A DNA stretch of 64,000 bases from RGIG3528 sp963649295 (GTDB lineage Bacteria > Bacillota > Clostridia > Lachnospirales > Lachnospiraceae), in NCBI GenBank assembly GCA_963649295.1, contig CAVJHK010000004.1, forward strand, positions 1 to 64,000, written 5' to 3'. Position numbers and translations under genes: made by a program. The stretch's first letter is position 1; each line of letters starts with the position of its first letter. The notes under the pieces were generated by a model, which ran no database searches, was not told the origin of the DNA, and was given only the letters and a program-made list of their open reading frames with translations. Shown here one piece after another: positions 60,989 to 64,000 of the stretch.

Positions 60989-62149
60989 TTATTGTAAAAG
61001 ATTTGACTCTCTCTTCGGAGGCTTCGGACCCATAAACGAATAAAAATAGGTTTTGAGCATTCCGTTGTATATCTTTCGGTTTTTGTCGGGGGTGCGGTTT
61101 ATGTATTTTACGGCATCCTCGTAGCTTGTGATCATAAACATAGACCAGGAGTCGAGAGATGCAAATTTTTCACCGATTGTGCCATAAAGTGCTGGCAGGG
61201 CACTTTTTTCAGTAAGGCGCTCGCCATATGGCGGATTGGTAATTATAAAGCCGTATTTTTTGGGATTACTGAGCGCTTTTACGTCACGTACCTGAAAATG
61301 GATATAATTTTCGACGCCGGCATCGATCGCATTTTGGCGTGCGGCTTTTATTGCTTCACCATCGATGTCATAGCCCTGGATATTCATTTTTATATCCGGA
61401 ATTATTTTTGAATTTGCTTCATTTATCGCATCATACCAGACTTTTTTGGGAACGAGAGAGATCCAAGTCTCCGCTTCAAATTCACGATTCATTCCGGGCG
61501 CGATATTTGCGCCGATTAATGCCGCTTCAATCGGAATGGTGCCGCTTCCGCAAAAAGGATCGACAAGTATCCTGTCGGCTTTCCAGGGGGTGAGCATGAT
61601 GAGTGCGGCCGCAAGAGTTTCTTCGATCGGCGCCGCAACTTTCATTTTGCGGTATCCACGCTTGTGAAGCGATTCACCCGTGGTATCGATTCCGATGGTT
61701 ACTTCGTCTTTTAAAATAGACACGCGAAGCGGAAAACGTGCTCCGGTTTCGGGAAATTTTTCCACATTATAGCGCGTCTGCATCCTGGTTACCATCGCTT
61801 TTTTGATTATGCGCTGGATGTCGGAAGGAGAAAAGAGCTTGCTTTTTACGGAATTTGCTTTTGTTACCCAAAATGCCGCATCGGCGGGCAGATAATTTTC
61901 CCAGGGGATATTTTTTGTTCCGCAAAACAGGTCTTCAAAGGTTTCAGCATGAAAAGAGCCGACTTTCAACAAAACTCTTTCGGCGGTGCGCAAAAAAATG
62001 TTCGCTCTTGCGAAGGCGCTTATGTCACCCGAAAAGGTTACTTTTCCGTCTTCGACGGATACGATCTCATATCCGAGATCCGATATTTCTTTTTTTAATA
62101 CGGCCTCAAGTCCGAAATGGACCGGGCAAATAAATTCAAATTTTTCCAT
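60989..62149 (-). CDS. THUMP-domain RNA guanine methyltransferase (RlmL/YpsC-like)
   Basis: About 386 residues. An N-terminal ferredoxin-like/THUMP domain (about 1-155; CPVHFGLEAVLKKEI, RTAERVLLKVG) precedes a class I SAM-dependent methylase. The methylase shows LVDPFCGSGTIPIEAA near 195 and the catalytic NPPYGERL near 305. It corresponds to the N-terminal half of E. coli RlmL, which makes m2G2445 in 23S rRNA. The ATG at 62149 is chosen by alignment to the family start. The promoter in front is so close that the message may have almost no leader. Confidence 0.92.
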   Translation of the reverse strand: MEKFEFICPVHFGLEAVLKKEISDLGYEIVSVEDGKVTFSGDISAFARANIFLRTAERVLLKVGSFHAETFEDLFCGTKNIPWENYLPADAAFWVTKANSVKSKLFSPSDIQRIIKKAMVTRMQTRYNVEKFPETGARFPLRVSILKDEVTIGIDTTGESLHKRGYRKMKVAAPIEETLAAALIMLTPWKADRILVDPFCGSGTIPIEAALIGANIAPGMNREFEAETWISLVPKKVWYDAINEANSKIIPDIKMNIQGYDIDGEAIKAARQNAIDAGVENYIHFQVRDVKALSNPKKYGFIITNPPYGERLTEKSALPALYGTIGEKFASLDSWSMFMITSYEDAVKYINRTPDKNRKIYNGMLKTYFYSFMGPKPPKRESNLLQ

Positions 62150-62156
62150 ATTTCGG

Positions 62157-62185
62157 ATTCTATATTGTATGAAATAAAAAGTCAA
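62157..62185 (-). promoter_or_regulatory. Promoter placed right against the methyltransferase start codon
   Basis: On the minus strand, TTGACT (62185-62180), 17-base spacer, TAGAAT (62162-62157). A start point seven bases on would be at about 62150, one base before the ATG at 62149. No ribosome site is seen. Confidence 0.5.
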
Positions 62186-62267
62186 GGGAGAGTTTTTTTA
62201 AGAGAAGGCCTGTAGGGGAGCTACACGGTAAGTAGGATATTGCTCATGTTTATGAAAGGATTTTTAT

Positions 62268-62849
62268 ATGAAAAAAATAATTTTTGCAACGGGAAACAAG
62301 GATAAAATGCGTGAAATTCGAGAGATTTTCGGGGATGAATTTGAAATAATTTCGATGAAGGAAGCGGGCGTAAATACAGAACCCGAAGAAAACGGCACGA
62401 CTTTTGCGGAAAATGCGCTTATAAAAGCAAAAGCTGTTGCGGAAATTACCGGCTTGCTTACGCTTGCGGACGATTCGGGACTTGAGATAGATGCGATGCA
62501 GGGCGCGCCGGGAATTTATTCCGCAAGGTTTTTGGGGCATGATACGGATTATTTATACAAAAATAAATATATTTTGGATAAATTAAAGGATGTCCCGGAT
62601 CAGGAGCGCACGGCAAGATATGCTTGCGCAATCGCCGCAGTTTGGCCGGACGGCACTTACAAAACGGTTACGGAATATTTTGAGGGAAAAATCGCATATG
62701 TACCTGCCGGAAACGGAGGCTTCGGTTACGATCCGATTTTCTTTGTGCCGGAATACAATAAAACCGCCGCAGAGATGGACATAGCAGAAAAAAATGCGGT
62801 AAGCCACAGAGGAAAGGCACTCAGAGCAATCAAAAAATATCTTGTTTAG
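62268..62849 (+). CDS. XTP/dITP diphosphatase (RdgB/HAM1)
   Basis: A 193-residue nucleotide pyrophosphatase of typical family length. It has IFATGNKDKMREI at the start, ENALIKAKAV near 46, the metal-binding LADDSGLEIDAM near 65, PGIYSARF near 80, and the FGYDPIFFVPEY and SHRGKALRA motifs near the end. It removes non-canonical purine nucleotides such as ITP and XTP. AAAGGA precedes the ATG. Confidence 0.96.
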   Translation: MKKIIFATGNKDKMREIREIFGDEFEIISMKEAGVNTEPEENGTTFAENALIKAKAVAEITGLLTLADDSGLEIDAMQGAPGIYSARFLGHDTDYLYKNKYILDKLKDVPDQERTARYACAIAAVWPDGTYKTVTEYFEGKIAYVPAGNGGFGYDPIFFVPEYNKTAAEMDIAEKNAVSHRGKALRAIKKYLV

Positions 62850-62876
62850 AGAGCCTATGGGAAATAAGGAGACACC

Positions 62877-63791
62877 ATGTATACAATAAGTGTTTGCATG
62901 ATTGTTAAAAACGAAGAAAAAAATTTAAGGAACTGTCTTACACCGTTAAAGCAAATTGCTGACGAAATAATTATTGTGGATACCGGTTCAACCGACCGCA
63001 CAAAGGAAATTGCGCGTGACTTTACGGATAAGATTTATGATTTTGAGTGGACTTATGATTTTGCGGCAGCAAGAAATTTTGCATTTTCATGTGCCACTTC
63101 CGATTATATATATTCTGCGGATGCGGATGAGGTAATTGACCAAGGAAACATGAAATTTTTTCAGAGATTAAAAAAGTGCCTGATCCCGGACATCGAAATA
63201 ATTACGATGATTTATGTGAATCCCGAGGACATAAATATGGCATACAACAATTTGCGGGAGAGAAGACCAAAGCTTTTTAAGCGCCTTCGGACTTTCACAT
63301 GGATAGACGAAATTCATGAAACCGTAAGACTTGATCCCGTTGTTTATGATTCGGATATCGAAATTATTCATAAGCCGCACGAAAATCATTCAAGTCGTGA
63401 TTTTCATGCATTTAAAAAAATTCTTACAGAGCGCGGAGATATGTCGGAAAGACTATGGTCAATGTACGCAAAGGAACTTTTTTTTAACGGAAATAAAGAG
63501 GATTTTTGGTTTGCAAAGCCGTATTTTGAAAAGAGAGTCACGACGAGCGAAGAATTTTCGTCGCTTGAAGCAATGTGCGTTGTTGTGAGAAGCTGGGCAG
63601 AAAACGATTACTTTGATGAAGTGAGTGCATTTTTACCTGAACTTGAATTATTTAAAACGGTTCCTGCGGAAATAGATTATTCGCTTGGGCGGATTTTTGA
63701 AAAACAGGGGGATATGGATGCGGCACAAAAATATTTTGATAAGTCAAAAACCGATGAAAGCTTTGTTTGCGTAAAATATAAGGCTTTGTGA
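62877..63791 (+). CDS. Family 2 glycosyltransferase with TPR-like tail
   Basis: A 304-residue GT-A fold enzyme. The start ISVCMIVKNEEKNL, the IIIVDTGSTDRTKEIA strand and the SADADEVID metal-binding DXD-like motif near residue 80 are typical of SunS-like or lipopolysaccharide-biosynthesis-type family 2 transferases. The C-terminal 90 residues are helical and TPR-like (EKQGDMDAAQKYFDK). The acceptor is unknown; no sugar-nucleotide genes lie beside it. AAGGAGA precedes the ATG, 27 bases after RdgB. Confidence 0.88.
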   Translation: MYTISVCMIVKNEEKNLRNCLTPLKQIADEIIIVDTGSTDRTKEIARDFTDKIYDFEWTYDFAAARNFAFSCATSDYIYSADADEVIDQGNMKFFQRLKKCLIPDIEIITMIYVNPEDINMAYNNLRERRPKLFKRLRTFTWIDEIHETVRLDPVVYDSDIEIIHKPHENHSSRDFHAFKKILTERGDMSERLWSMYAKELFFNGNKEDFWFAKPYFEKRVTTSEEFSSLEAMCVVVRSWAENDYFDEVSAFLPELELFKTVPAEIDYSLGRIFEKQGDMDAAQKYFDKSKTDESFVCVKYKAL

Positions 63792-63856
63792 GACACTTTG
63801 GTTACTGTGGCCATGTATAAAAGTTTATTCTTTGTTTATGTGAAGGACACAAAAAA

Positions 63857-63885
63857 TTGACATAAAATGTATACGATGATAAAAT
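63857..63885 (+). promoter_or_regulatory. Sigma-A promoter of the last gene
   Basis: TTGACA (63857-63862), 17-base spacer, TAAAAT (63880-63885), about 34 bases before the ATG at 63919. Confidence 0.8.
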
Positions 63886-63918
63886 CAAAAACCAAATGAA
63901 CATCGTATCGGAGGAACA

Positions 63919-64000
63919 ATGGACAACAATAACGATCCCAATAAGAAGGATGACAAAAACAGGCATCAGACCAGAAGAGGCCTTATAATATGTGCTTTTG
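63919..64000 (+). CDS. Probable FtsH protease, 5' end only
   Basis: Only 27 codons lie in the window. The start MDNNNDPNKKDDKN is Asn/Asp/Lys-rich and leads through HQTRRG into a hydrophobic stretch, as FtsH proteins of Clostridia often do before their first membrane helix. GGAGG lies five bases before the ATG. The identification rests on this resemblance alone. Confidence 0.45.
   Translation, partial: MDNNNDPNKKDDKNRHQTRRGLIICAF

Overview
The window reads as a chromosomal contig from a low-to-mid GC Gram-positive anaerobe of the Clostridia, most likely a gut or rumen Lachnospiraceae. The grounds are strong GGAGG-type ribosome sites, sigma-A promoters, many lipoproteins with Thr/Pro linkers after the lipobox, several sugar-type ABC transporters, and small lineage-typical families (DUF5685, DUF5696, and a DUF6472-like 58-residue protein). 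Three runs of N (43098-43194, 47210-47219, 47638-47647) show a draft assembly or metagenome bin; one of them splits a real gene. No phage, insertion sequence or CRISPR array was seen.

Layout. (1) 1-3416: divergent promoter region, a fused deoxynucleotidase/guanylate-kinase-like protein and two tandem DHH phosphoesterases. (2) 3545-13206, minus strand: one operon running RDD membrane protein, ABC ATPase, two permeases (one with a large insertion), solute-binding lipoprotein, nuclease (SNase) lipoprotein and a large OB-fold-repeat surface lipoprotein. (3) 13537-31544, plus strand: a glycan-utilisation locus with two unusual solute-binding proteins, two permease pairs, an NHL/TPR protein, a YIP1 protein, a DUF5696 protein, a GH30 lipoprotein, a LacI regulator and a GH35 beta-galactosidase, but no ATPase. 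(4) 31548-41671: housekeeping genes (Y-family polymerase, RlmH, dCMP deaminase, M29 aminopeptidase, PurE, SecDF) and two proteins of unknown role. (5) 41702-42510: a six-tRNA operon with a consensus promoter and a terminator. (6) 42592-47516: CarD-like regulator, zinc-ribbon membrane protein, DUF5685, DnaJ, a family-3 binding lipoprotein and a gap-split membrane protein. (7) 47703-64000: HMGL-family synthase (probably Re-citrate synthase) with its GntR regulator, diguanylate cyclase, GH38 alpha-mannosidase, LepA, HemW, DUF6472, two response regulators, a lipase-like hydrolase, a THUMP methyltransferase, RdgB, a glycosyltransferase and the first codons of a probable FtsH.

How the parts fit. 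Region 2 looks like a surface system that binds and cuts nucleic acid next to an ABC importer; a role in scavenging extracellular DNA or RNA is inferred. Region 3 looks like uptake and breakdown of a beta-galactan: the GH30 resembles beta-1,6-galactanases, and the cytoplasmic GH35 would finish the imported oligosaccharides. Because region 3 has two permease pairs and no ATPase, the MsmX/UgpC-type ATPase of region 2 is a good candidate to energise it too. A further oddity is that three genes are followed by short degenerate copies of their own 3' ends.
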